The position numbers were made by a program, and so were the translations under genes. Of a DNA stretch of 64,000 nt, positions 33,115 to 41,424 are shown piece by piece. The stretch is from Marinoscillum sp. MHG1-6 (GTDB lineage Bacteria; Bacteroidota; Bacteroidia; Cytophagales; Cyclobacteriaceae). How positions within the stretch are numbered: the first letter of the stretch is position 1; each line of letters starts with the position of its first letter. Where the stretch lies: assembly GCF_024714475.1 (NCBI RefSeq), contig NZ_JAMZMI010000002.1, forward strand, positions 186,001-250,000, read 5' to 3'. The notes beneath the pieces were generated by a model, which saw nothing but the letters and a program-made list of their open reading frames with translations, did not search any database and had not been told where the DNA came from.

Positions 33115-34629
33115 TTAATAATTTGGATTCTGTTTCAGGTTAGGATTGGCATTGATCTGATCCCCTGGAATTGGGTAGATACCTCTCCAATCCGGACTTG
33201 TGGAGGTTTTAAACTTCCAGGTGCCGTCAAACCATGAACCAAAACGAATCATATCTCTTCTTCGATGACCTTCCCAGATAAACTCTCTTGCTCGCTCCTC
33301 TTCAATATCATTAAGGGTCAGACTTAACAATGGATCAGCGCTGCTTCTATCTCTCACTTCATTAACCAATGCCAGCGCTTCCGTAGAAGCTGCGTCCTGA
33401 CGGAAAAGTGCTTCTGCCTTCATCAAAAGAATATCAGAATAACGGAACAGGATAAAATCATTGTCCGCATTGAATCCAGCCCAGTTTACTCCTTGAGGAG
33501 CATACTTCAACAAGTGATATCCCTCATCATTTTCCGCTGCCAGTATGTCCTGAATTTCGGTCAACACCAACTGAGAACCATCCTCCTTCAATAGTGGATC
33601 ACCATTCAAATGTGTTTGTGGGCCGTATTCAATGAGGTCTTTACGCTCATCTCCGTCAGCATACCTATCCAGCGCTTCCTGAAACACACTATATCCCCCT
33701 GCCGGGGTAAATGGTAAGTCATATTTATCCTTATCAAGAGCATGGTTCACATATAGAATGAACTGGTTGTTACCAGCGTTTTGATTTGGATCACATGAAA
33801 AGGACGCAATAATTTCCGTTGAGTTTTCCTCATTGGTGGCTAAAAAGCAATCAACTACCTGAGCTTCCAAACTATAGGCGCTTGAAGTTATCACCGCATT
33901 GGTATGCTCAAGAACCTTATCCAAAGCTGCGGTACCGGTATACACTTCAGCGTTGAGGTATATAGTTGCAAGAGCCGTATTAACGGTCTCTTTAGACCAT
34001 CTCGGATAATAGCTCATCCTATCTACGTCGTTGATAGATGGCAATTCTGCTAAAGCAGCCTCCAATTCCGTTACCACAAAATCATATACCTCCGCACGCG
34101 GAGTATTCGTAGGAAGGTTTTGCGCGTCAACTCTTGCCTCAGTCAGCAATGGAACATTTCCCCAAAAGTCCATTGCATAGAAATATGCGTAAGCTCTAAG
34201 GGCTTTAGTTTCAGCAATCATGGCTGTCAGGTTTTCAGCATTAGGAGATGCTTCCAAACTTTCAATTACCGCATTTGCTGCTCCAATCGTCCCAAAAAGC
34301 TCTGTCCAGGCACGGACATTGAAGATATTGTTCGGGGTCACATTATGCTCGGCATACTCCACCCATATACCACCATCGTACCAACCACCGTTAGTTCGTG
34401 CCGGAACTAAAAACTCATCCGCTCCCATGACCGACACTCTCCAGGCACTTCCATTGTTGGTAATGCTCGCAAGTTTCTGGTAAACCCCGACCACTGAAGA
34501 GAGTGCCTCAGCTTCTGTCTGATAATAATTATCAGGAGATAGTCTTCCGTATAGTTCTTCATCCAGATCAGTACAACCCACAGTTGACACTGAAAGGATC
34601 AAAATAAAAAGCTTATATATATTTTTCAT
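33115..34629 (-). CDS. SusD/RagB-type glycan-binding lipoprotein
   Basis: Surface lid protein that captures glycan and works on top of the SusC channel encoded 21 bp upstream. It has 504 residues with lipobox VSTVGC (cysteine 19). The N-terminal RagB/SusD signature includes DLDEELYGRLSPDNYYQTEAEA, tetratricopeptide-like helices with ETKALRAYAYFYAMDFWGNV-type sequence, and a C-terminal SusD domain with EERAREFIWEGHRRRDMIRFG and the closing YPIPGDQINANPNLKQNPNY. The glycan is not readable from sequence; the neighbouring pectin enzymes suggest a pectic fragment. Confidence 0.95.
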   Translation of the reverse strand: MKNIYKLFILILSVSTVGCTDLDEELYGRLSPDNYYQTEAEALSSVVGVYQKLASITNNGSAWRVSVMGADEFLVPARTNGGWYDGGIWVEYAEHNVTPNNIFNVRAWTELFGTIGAANAVIESLEASPNAENLTAMIAETKALRAYAYFYAMDFWGNVPLLTEARVDAQNLPTNTPRAEVYDFVVTELEAALAELPSINDVDRMSYYPRWSKETVNTALATIYLNAEVYTGTAALDKVLEHTNAVITSSAYSLEAQVVDCFLATNEENSTEIIASFSCDPNQNAGNNQFILYVNHALDKDKYDLPFTPAGGYSVFQEALDRYADGDERKDLIEYGPQTHLNGDPLLKEDGSQLVLTEIQDILAAENDEGYHLLKYAPQGVNWAGFNADNDFILFRYSDILLMKAEALFRQDAASTEALALVNEVRDRSSADPLLSLTLNDIEEERAREFIWEGHRRRDMIRFGSWFDGTWKFKTSTSPDWRGIYPIPGDQINANPNLKQNPNY

Positions 34630-34650
34630 CTTTATGATCTTTTAGGTTGT

Positions 34651-37600
34651 TTAAAATGAGACACTTGCACCAATAATGAATGTCCTTGCTCTTGGATAAC
34701 TCAAGTAGTCTATCCCTATCGGAGCCACTCCTGAACCGGACACTTCGGAGTTCACCTCCGGATCCAATCCTGAATAACCCGTAATCACGAACAAGTTTTG
34801 ACCAGTCAGGTAAATCCTGGCATTTGACAGGAATGAAATACCATTGACAGGCACATTGTATGACAAGGTCACATTATCCATTCTAAGGAATGAAGCATCC
34901 TCGATCCACTTGGAAGAATACTCCTTAGGCTGGTCTCTTGCAACATCAGTTTCCAATGCTGTTGCCAACACATTTCTACCAGGTAGATTGGTCAGGTATG
35001 CAAGGTTATTGGCAGTCAGGTTATGTACGTCGTTGCCGACTGACCCTCTCATGTTCATGACAAGGCTCAAGTTTTTGTAGGTGAAATTGTTACTCCACCC
35101 AAAGGTGAAGTCTGGTCTGGCATTACCGATATACTGAAGTTCTTCTGCAAACTGCTCTACGCCATCTATTACTCCAATGAATTTTTGGCCATAGAATGTT
35201 CCTAATGGCTTACCCGGTGTAATCAATTGAGAATAGCCACTTAACCCAGCACCTCTTAAAGGAGCTGATCCGATGTCGTCAGCAGAAAACTCTCCATTAG
35301 AAAGTTTTAGTACCTTATTTCTGTTTCTACTGTAGTTGAAGCTCGTATTCCACTTAAAGGCTCCGTCGGTTAGGACTTCAGCACCCAATTCTACTTCCAC
35401 TCCTTTGTTTTCCACGCTACCAACATTTGCCAACTGAGTACTAACCACTGAAGGTGAAGGAACAGCTATCTGAAGCAACAGTTCTGTGGTTTTCTTCTCG
35501 TAGTAGTCGAAGCTACCATATAATCTTTGCTGAAAAAGACCAAAGTTCAATCCCACATCCAACTGGGCTGTTTGCTCCCACTGAAGGTCGGGGTTAGCAT
35601 ATTGCTGTGGCAATACAATGGTGATCCTCTGACCACCTACCAAATAACCCGAAGTACTTGCTCCCAGTGTGGTGATGGAATTAAGGTTACCAATTTCCTG
35701 GTTACCCGTAATCCCATAACTAGCCCTAACCTTCAGGTCAGAGATTGGACCTACATCAAAGAAACGCTCCTGCGAAACTCTCCAGGAAACAGCTGCTGAC
35801 GGGAACGTTCCCCATTTGTTACCTGAGCCAAATCGGCTGGAACCATCTCTACGAACTGTACCAGTGAAGAAATAGCGATTATCAAAATTATAGTTGATAC
35901 GTCCGTAAGTGGAAATCAAGGTATTGCTACCAATGAAGCTGGAAACCGTAGAAACGGTAGATGCAGCCTGCAAACTATACCATTTGAATTCATTTGACAG
36001 GAATCCGCTCGCCACGGTGTTGGTTCCTTCTTCAACAAAATACTGGTAAGAGTATCCTACTACCGCATCAATCTTGTGTGCTCCAAAAGTTTTGTTGAAA
36101 GAAAGGGTTGTCTCTAATAGTTTAGAGTAATCGGCCAGTTTCTGAACACCTGCGTAGCCTACAAATCCCTGACCGAGTGGATTATCCTTGCTGATGTATC
36201 TGTTCCTGTCAATACTTTGACGGGTATAACCCAAATTCACTTTGAAACTTAGAGGCTCAATGATTTTATAGGTTGTGGCAAAGTTTCCGATGAACCTTCT
36301 ATTGACTCTTACATCTTCCAACTCATCAGAGAACGATACAGGATTTACCCTAAATGGGGGCACGTGGTTATAATCGCCATTCGCATCTTTTACCGGGTAA
36401 GTTGGATTGAAAACCAATGCTTCATAGTTCATGCTGGATCCTAACTCACTTCCTACTGTATTTGAAATTGGTGCCTGATTTCCGGCATTTTCGCCGTAAT
36501 TCATTCTCAAATCAAAATCCAGTTTGCCCTCCATTTCGGAATGGTTGATGTTCACGCGAGCATTGGCCTGTGATAGATTTGACCCAAGCATTATTCCCTG
36601 TTGTTTTCCGTAGCCTAATGATGCACGGTAGGTGGTATTATCAGAACCGCCCGCCATTGACAGGTAATGATTCTGCTGGCTGGCTGTTCGGTAGATTTCC
36701 TCCTGCCAGTTGGTATTCGCTCCTTTATCATCTAAAGGCAGCTCAAGGTCATTGATGGCCGCTCTGAACTCATCCGCAGTAAGCACATCCAATGTATTGG
36801 ACACCTTAGAAATACCTGTGCTGAAATCATATGTCACCTGCGCCTTACCTTGTCTTCCTTTTTTGGTCGTGATCATAATCACACCGTTGGCACCTCTGGA
36901 TCCGTATATCGCTGTCGCTGAAGCATCTTTCAAAACAATCACTGATTCAATGTCATTTGGATTCAATGTCATTAGTGGATTGATCGGTTCCTGGTCGAAG
37001 AAGTTATTGCTCTCCGATGTAACAAGATTGGCTGACCCGACCCCAGCACTTGTAGAGATTGGCACGCCATCAATTACATAAAGAGGCTCGTTAGACGCTG
37101 AAATGGAAGTACCTCCTCTAATTCTCACCGTATTAGATCCACCCGGCTTACCGCTGTTTTTGCTGATGTTTACACCGGCTACTTTTCCCTGAATCAATTG
37201 TTGTGTCGCTAGCTGAGGGCCTTGGTTGAAATCATCACTTCCCACAGAAGAAATCGATCCCGTCAGGTCACTTTTCTTCATGGTACCATATCCGACTACC
37301 ACTACTTCTTCCAGGCTTTTAGTATCCGGAGCCATTTGAATGGAAATGGTGCTCTGTCCGTTCACCGCTATTTCCTGGTTTTGATATCCCACAAAAGAGA
37401 ATAACAAGACTGCATTATCTGCAACCTCTAACTGAAACTTACCATCTACGTCCGTGATCGTTCCGTTAGTAGTTCCTTTCTCCAGCACGGTTGCACCCGG
37501 AAGAGATTCACCATTTTCATCCGAAACTACCCCTGAAATCGTGGTTTTTTGAATAATTACTTCAATCTCATCATCGAATTTGCCTTTTTCGAGGGTCTTA

Positions 37601-37953
37601 ACACTAATACGATCATTGACTTGTCGGAAGCTAATGCCGGCTTGCTTGGATATCTCAAGTAACATGTGCTCCACACTTTTGTTTCTAATGTTGAGAGTCA
37701 CCTGACGAGTTGGATCTAACTCATCCTCGCTGTAAACAAATGTATAATCTGACTGCTCCTCGATACTTCTAAAAGCATCTCGCAAGGATACATTGCGCAT
37801 CGAAATACTGATCGTCGCGTCTTTTACACTAACGACTCCCTGTGCGCGGGTGCTATCGGCTAGTAGGGTGTTAAAAGCCACCAGCACTATAACTGCTAGA
37901 TAAATGGAAATCTTTCCCATAAGAGAAAACCATCGTAAAGTTTTGTTTTTCAT
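34651..37953 (-). CDS. SusC/RagA-type TonB-dependent transducer with STN domain
   Basis: An 1100-residue outer-membrane importer. After a long signal region (1-38) comes an STN secretin/TonB short N-terminal domain (about 50-110, ISMRNVSLRDAFRSIEEQS), which signals to the FecR protein encoded directly upstream. A carboxypeptidase-regulatory-like domain (about 137-215), the plug (LYVVDGVPIS, ATAIYGSRGANGVIMI) and a 22-strand barrel ending in IIGASVSF follow. The STN domain shows that it is a transducer type, able to report ligand binding and switch on an ECF sigma factor. A candidate antisense RNA is encoded opposite its 5' leader. Confidence 0.96.
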   Translation of the reverse strand: MKNKTLRWFSLMGKISIYLAVIVLVAFNTLLADSTRAQGVVSVKDATISISMRNVSLRDAFRSIEEQSDYTFVYSEDELDPTRQVTLNIRNKSVEHMLLEISKQAGISFRQVNDRISVKTLEKGKFDDEIEVIIQKTTISGVVSDENGESLPGATVLEKGTTNGTITDVDGKFQLEVADNAVLLFSFVGYQNQEIAVNGQSTISIQMAPDTKSLEEVVVVGYGTMKKSDLTGSISSVGSDDFNQGPQLATQQLIQGKVAGVNISKNSGKPGGSNTVRIRGGTSISASNEPLYVIDGVPISTSAGVGSANLVTSESNNFFDQEPINPLMTLNPNDIESVIVLKDASATAIYGSRGANGVIMITTKKGRQGKAQVTYDFSTGISKVSNTLDVLTADEFRAAINDLELPLDDKGANTNWQEEIYRTASQQNHYLSMAGGSDNTTYRASLGYGKQQGIMLGSNLSQANARVNINHSEMEGKLDFDLRMNYGENAGNQAPISNTVGSELGSSMNYEALVFNPTYPVKDANGDYNHVPPFRVNPVSFSDELEDVRVNRRFIGNFATTYKIIEPLSFKVNLGYTRQSIDRNRYISKDNPLGQGFVGYAGVQKLADYSKLLETTLSFNKTFGAHKIDAVVGYSYQYFVEEGTNTVASGFLSNEFKWYSLQAASTVSTVSSFIGSNTLISTYGRINYNFDNRYFFTGTVRRDGSSRFGSGNKWGTFPSAAVSWRVSQERFFDVGPISDLKVRASYGITGNQEIGNLNSITTLGASTSGYLVGGQRITIVLPQQYANPDLQWEQTAQLDVGLNFGLFQQRLYGSFDYYEKKTTELLLQIAVPSPSVVSTQLANVGSVENKGVEVELGAEVLTDGAFKWNTSFNYSRNRNKVLKLSNGEFSADDIGSAPLRGAGLSGYSQLITPGKPLGTFYGQKFIGVIDGVEQFAEELQYIGNARPDFTFGWSNNFTYKNLSLVMNMRGSVGNDVHNLTANNLAYLTNLPGRNVLATALETDVARDQPKEYSSKWIEDASFLRMDNVTLSYNVPVNGISFLSNARIYLTGQNLFVITGYSGLDPEVNSEVSGSGVAPIGIDYLSYPRARTFIIGASVSF

Positions 37954-37960
37954 ATATTTG
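37953..37960 (+). promoter_or_regulatory. -7 box of candidate antisense RNA 1
   Basis: TATATTTG on the plus strand, a perfect TAnnTTTG match, directly beside the susC start codon (37951-37953, minus strand). No good TTTG partner lies 17-23 bp upstream, which is the weak point. Confidence 0.4.
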
Positions 37961-37964
37961 GGTT

Positions 37965-38039
37965 GTTAAAAGTGAATGAAATATTCGCTGAAATTTTGCC
38001 TGAGAGCGATTGTTGCAGCAATCACCTCAGGCTTTTTTG
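37965..38039 (+). ncRNA. Candidate cis-antisense sRNA 1, opposite the susC leader (DonS-like)
   Basis: A transcript starting just after the -7 box at 37953-37960 and ending at the T-run at 38033-38038 would be about 75 nt. It would lie wholly opposite the 5' untranslated leader of the SusC gene and inside the 126-bp gap after FecR. No plus-strand protein gene is near that could use this terminator. Known Bacteroides antisense sRNAs such as DonS occupy the same place in PULs controlled by ECF sigma/anti-sigma pairs and repress them. The ends are estimates; the RNA is inferred, not proven. Confidence 0.5.
37998..38038 (+). terminator. Plus-strand intrinsic terminator in the FecR-SusC gap, block 1
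   Basis: Outer stem GCCTGAG (37998-38004) with CTCAGGC (38026-38032), inner stem GATTG (38008-38012) with CAATC (38019-38023), then six T residues at 38033-38038. The T-run is on the strand opposite to the genes; leftward transcripts would have A residues before the hairpin and only AAAATTT after it. Confidence 0.75.
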
Positions 38040-38079
38040 TTGTAGTTTCTATATCATCATAGGCATATCATTTTTCTTC

Positions 38080-39123
38080 TTAGTTGTCTTCAAATTCTAT
38101 CGTCACTTTCTTTTCATTGATCTTATAATCGAATCCTACCGTGTAACTCAAGCTTTTCAGCACATTTGAGAGGTAGTCATTATTAAAAGTACCAGTCAAT
38201 TTGAGTGAAAGGTTAGGCTGATTAAGTACCTCTATCTCAACCCCATACCATCTTTCCAAAGATTTCAAACCTTCATCCATTGGGGTATTTTTGAAATAGA
38301 GAATGCCGTCCTTCCATAGTGCCTGCGTCTTCAGGTCCACTTCTGATTTATTAAGTATTACGTTATCTGTTGTTATTCTTTGCCCGGGTAGAAGTATGGC
38401 GTTGTTAGCACTTTCACGTGTAGAGGACACTTTCACTTTACCTGTTAACAAAGTCACCTCCTCCGACTGACCGGAATAGGCATTGATATTAAATGAAGTA
38501 CCCAATGCCATTGTTTTAAGTAGTGGTGTTTCGGCTATGAAAGGTCTTGACGGATCTTTTGCCACCTCGAAGAATACCTCACCACTCATCTGAACAAGTC
38601 TCATCGTATCTGAGAATTGCGCCGGATAAGTCACCGAGCTATTTGAATTCAGGATGACCATGGAACCATCACTAAAATGCAGGGTAAGCTTCTGCCCTGC
38701 CTCAGTTGATTTGGTGATCCAGCCTGCATCGGCAATTGTATGTGCCGAATGCTTCATTTGAGACTGCAGAATAAAATACCCCAGCACTGACGACATTACT
38801 GCCAATGCGATGGCCGCGGCATATTTTCTCCAGGCCCTAAAGCCAGTATTCCTTTGATTGCTGATTAACCTAACTGTAGGACGAGCATCTTCATCAATGA
38901 CTGACTGAATAAGATCCTCCGTAACAATATGATTTTTGATGGATTGCAGGAGCGCCCGACTATTTAGATTATCAGAGCTGGCATAGTCCTTAGGGTCAAA
39001 GGCCTCGAATCCTTCAAAGAGTTCCCCTCTTCCTCTATTGGAATTGATCCATATAGAAATTCGCTGTGCCTCTTCCCAGGAACACTCTCCCTTAAAAAAC
39101 CGATTTAATAGTTCGTTATCCAC
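38080..39123 (-). CDS. FecR-family anti-sigma factor
   Basis: An inner-membrane regulator that holds an ECF sigma factor until the SusC transducer signals. The start is a GTG at 39123 (MDNELLNRFFKGECS as translated). Layout over 347 residues: cytoplasmic sigma-binding part (1-98), one membrane segment (about 100-118, AIALAVMSSVLGYFIL), FecR domain (about 130-235, with SDGSMVILNSNSSVTYP and SGEVFFEVAKDPSRPF) and C-terminal DUF4974 domain (about 275-345). There is no sigma gene directly upstream; the nearest, at 60567 and 61471, are over 20 kb away. Confidence 0.94.
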   Translation of the reverse strand: MDNELLNRFFKGECSWEEAQRISIWINSNRGRGELFEGFEAFDPKDYASSDNLNSRALLQSIKNHIVTEDLIQSVIDEDARPTVRLISNQRNTGFRAWRKYAAAIALAVMSSVLGYFILQSQMKHSAHTIADAGWITKSTEAGQKLTLHFSDGSMVILNSNSSVTYPAQFSDTMRLVQMSGEVFFEVAKDPSRPFIAETPLLKTMALGTSFNINAYSGQSEEVTLLTGKVKVSSTRESANNAILLPGQRITTDNVILNKSEVDLKTQALWKDGILYFKNTPMDEGLKSLERWYGVEIEVLNQPNLSLKLTGTFNNDYLSNVLKSLSYTVGFDYKINEKKVTIEFEDN

Positions 39124-39439
39124 TTATTGTCTCGTTTGTATATATAATACTCCCGAACCCCAAACAACCCCTAGTGGAAACTAAATATTTATATTTTATT
39201 CAATGAAATGAGCAATTTAATTAATAAATCATCAATAAAAAGGATATTTATTGAATGAAACAGTAGTAGTGGGATTAAAAGAAACAAGGAACCCTGAGGC
39301 TCCTCGTTGCTGATTGAAAAGAAATGTGATTTTATATCACATAACTCTCTTAAAATGAGTCCCGGCAAATGTAACCTATGCAAGTTCGCCAACAGCTTTA
39401 TTTCGATCTTTTTATATATTTCTGCGAAAAAACATGGTT
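39124..39439. other. 316-bp gap between FecR and the upstream esterase gene
   Basis: Holds the terminator at 39275-39308 and an AT-rich stretch (39180-39270) in which the FecR promoter should lie. TTTG near 39161 (minus) is followed at 18 bp by TATACAAA, a poor -7 match. No remnant of a sigma gene was seen in any frame. Confidence 0.5.
39275..39308 (-). terminator. Intrinsic terminator after the esterase gene, separating the two PUL blocks
   Basis: On the minus strand AACGAGGAGCC (39298-39308) pairs with GGTTCCTTGTT (39283-39293) in an 11-bp stem with two G-U pairs and a TCAG loop, followed by TCTTTTAA. It lies about 130 bp past the stop of the esterase gene at 39440 and marks the end of the upstream transcription unit. 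Confidence 0.75.
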
Positions 39440-40414
39440 TTATTGAGATAGCACCTTTTGTAGGAATGTGTCCATGTAGTTTACCACCTGATCCACCCAT
39501 GGGTCCAATAGCCAAAATGGGTGAACCTCAATTTCAAATTGATGAACTTCATTGTAAATCCCCCAAAGATTCATCATCCCTGTAAGCTCGTGCTGACCAG
39601 CTGTGAACCGTGGATATCCGCTTTTGACAAATAGGATTGGTGGAGACTGCTCGTTTGCCCAGAAGATGGGGGAAGCATCCTTCCACACCTCTGGGTTTTC
39701 GGCGAAGGTGCCTCCCATCCATTGAACGTCCGGTGAGTCCGGTCCTCTTTTCAGGTTCAATGACCATGGCGCCATGAAGTCCACGACCCCATCAATGTCG
39801 ATGATCGCCTGAATTTCACTGGAGTATGCCGCATACCCCAAATCACCCTCCTTCTCTTCCACACCGCTCGTTAATCCGGTAAGCAAGGCCAATTGACCAC
39901 CCGCAGAACATCCGGAAATGGCTATTTTATCAACCTCTATTCCGTATTCATTGGCATTTGCCCTGGTCCAGCGTACAGCAGCCTTCACATTATGAAGAGC
40001 CGCCGGATATTTGGCCTCGAGGAGCAATTGATATTCTACACATATTGTCACAAACCCCCTTGCTGCCAATCTGACTGCCATGGCATGCTGCAAAGATTTA
40101 TCTCCGGACCTCCAGCCACCTCCATGCACCATAATAAGCGCAGGGTATACTCCTTTCTTCCTGGGTTGAAATATATCTGCATGAAGTTCCCTTTCACCAA
40201 ATGGCGTCTCAGGAATCGTGAGGTAAACGACGTCTAAATCGGCTTTGACTCCTTTGGGAATTTTTGTGGATGCAATCTTTGCATCAGGGTAATTTTTGAC
40301 TACCCCCTCCCATACACGCTGAACATTATAAGAGCTATCTCTTGGAATTTGCTGTGCTACGGCCTGACAGCCATATACCAACAGTATTACGACTATTAAA
40401 ACCGATTTATTCAC
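39440..40414 (-). CDS. Secreted alpha/beta-hydrolase esterase, paralogue 2
   Basis: A 324-residue exported protein (signal to about residue 20, VYGCQAVAQ; a lipidated cysteine at 16 is possible). Motifs: MVHGGGWRSGD (95-105), nucleophile S170 in ISGCSAGGQLALLTG, SGYPRFTAGQHEL and VHPFWLLDPW. It is closely similar over its whole length to the protein at 32038, sharing IPRDxSY at the mature N-terminus, and more distant from the one at 44334. Its start overlaps the end of the pectin methylesterase gene by 8 bp. Demethylation and deacylation of pectin are therefore probably coupled. Confidence 0.87.
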   Translation of the reverse strand: MNKSVLIVVILLVYGCQAVAQQIPRDSSYNVQRVWEGVVKNYPDAKIASTKIPKGVKADLDVVYLTIPETPFGERELHADIFQPRKKGVYPALIMVHGGGWRSGDKSLQHAMAVRLAARGFVTICVEYQLLLEAKYPAALHNVKAAVRWTRANANEYGIEVDKIAISGCSAGGQLALLTGLTSGVEEKEGDLGYAAYSSEIQAIIDIDGVVDFMAPWSLNLKRGPDSPDVQWMGGTFAENPEVWKDASPIFWANEQSPPILFVKSGYPRFTAGQHELTGMMNLWGIYNEVHQFEIEVHPFWLLDPWVDQVVNYMDTFLQKVLSQ

Positions 40415-41369
40415 CGCTATCTGAATTTGGATCCCAACCTCCTAACACCTTTTGGACCGTATATTTATCCAGTTCGTCTGCACTTAGCTGAAAGGACCAA
40501 TCCACACGTTCATTCACTTTACCTCCTTTGCCTTTACTTCCGTGCTCAGCATAATAGGCTGTCTTCTTCTTCTCTTCTGATCCCCACGGATCCCAGCCTG
40601 CCCGATTGATCACTTCGCTCATTTCGCAGTTGATAAAGACTGTTTGCGCATACGGTCTCCAGGGGCGTCCAAGGTATACACTTCCCTTATCTGCAGATCC
40701 GGAAATTTTACAATTCCTGAACACAAACCCATATTCGGATTCCTGCTCCGTTGATGCCGCAGTCACATAGCCCGGACTTTTACAAAAAATCTCGCATCCT
40801 TCAAAATAAGCAGTTGACCACCCGAAGATAAAATCAACTGTACCTTCTATATAGCAATTCTTATAGTATTGTCTGCTGTTCTTCCCATGTGGATACAATG
40901 TATCCTGAAAACCGAGAAAGCGACAATTTTCAAATTTCACCTTATCCCCATCTACCCTCACCGCTACGGCCTGACCAACAGGGCCTGAACTATTTTCAAA
41001 GGTGATATTATAGGCTTCAAAACCATCACCGTTGATATAAAATGAAGAAGATCCTGAAGTTCCCATATTCTCTCCAAATCGATTTGGCTTGCTCGCATAA
41101 TCGTCGTAAGTCAGGACGGTCTTCTCTGCCCCTTCTCCAATGAAGGTCACGTTGGTTTTAGTCGTTGGCAAAATCAATCGCTCTTTATAAACTCCTGATT
41201 TGATCAGAATGACAGTTCTGTTTTTCCTCAAATGGGGCACTGCATCAATGGCCTCCTGGACCGTCAAAAAATCACCAGAGCCATCTTTGGCTACTGTGAA
41301 GTCATACTCCTGTGCCAATGCGATCCCATAAAGGAATACCCAACTCAAAATCAACGCTACTTTTCTCAT
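40407..41369 (-). CDS. Pectin methylesterase (CE8)
   Basis: Hydrolyses methyl esters of galacturonate in homogalacturonan, in the periplasm (signal MRKVALILSWVFLYGIALAQ). All catalytic positions are intact: Q133 (GPVGQAVAVR), Q155-D156 (GFQDTLYP), D179 (TVDFIFG), R235 and W237 (LGRPWRPYAQT). The 320-residue length is the usual single-domain beta-helix. It lies 55 bp after GH43 and overlaps the next esterase gene. This is the clearest marker that the locus targets pectin. Confidence 0.96.
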   Translation of the reverse strand: MRKVALILSWVFLYGIALAQEYDFTVAKDGSGDFLTVQEAIDAVPHLRKNRTVILIKSGVYKERLILPTTKTNVTFIGEGAEKTVLTYDDYASKPNRFGENMGTSGSSSFYINGDGFEAYNITFENSSGPVGQAVAVRVDGDKVKFENCRFLGFQDTLYPHGKNSRQYYKNCYIEGTVDFIFGWSTAYFEGCEIFCKSPGYVTAASTEQESEYGFVFRNCKISGSADKGSVYLGRPWRPYAQTVFINCEMSEVINRAGWDPWGSEEKKKTAYYAEHGSKGKGGKVNERVDWSFQLSADELDKYTVQKVLGGWDPNSDSGE

Positions 41370-41424
41370 TCTTTTAAATCTTACTATTCACAGCCACTTT
41401 TAAAACCTGGCTGAATCGTTTTTC

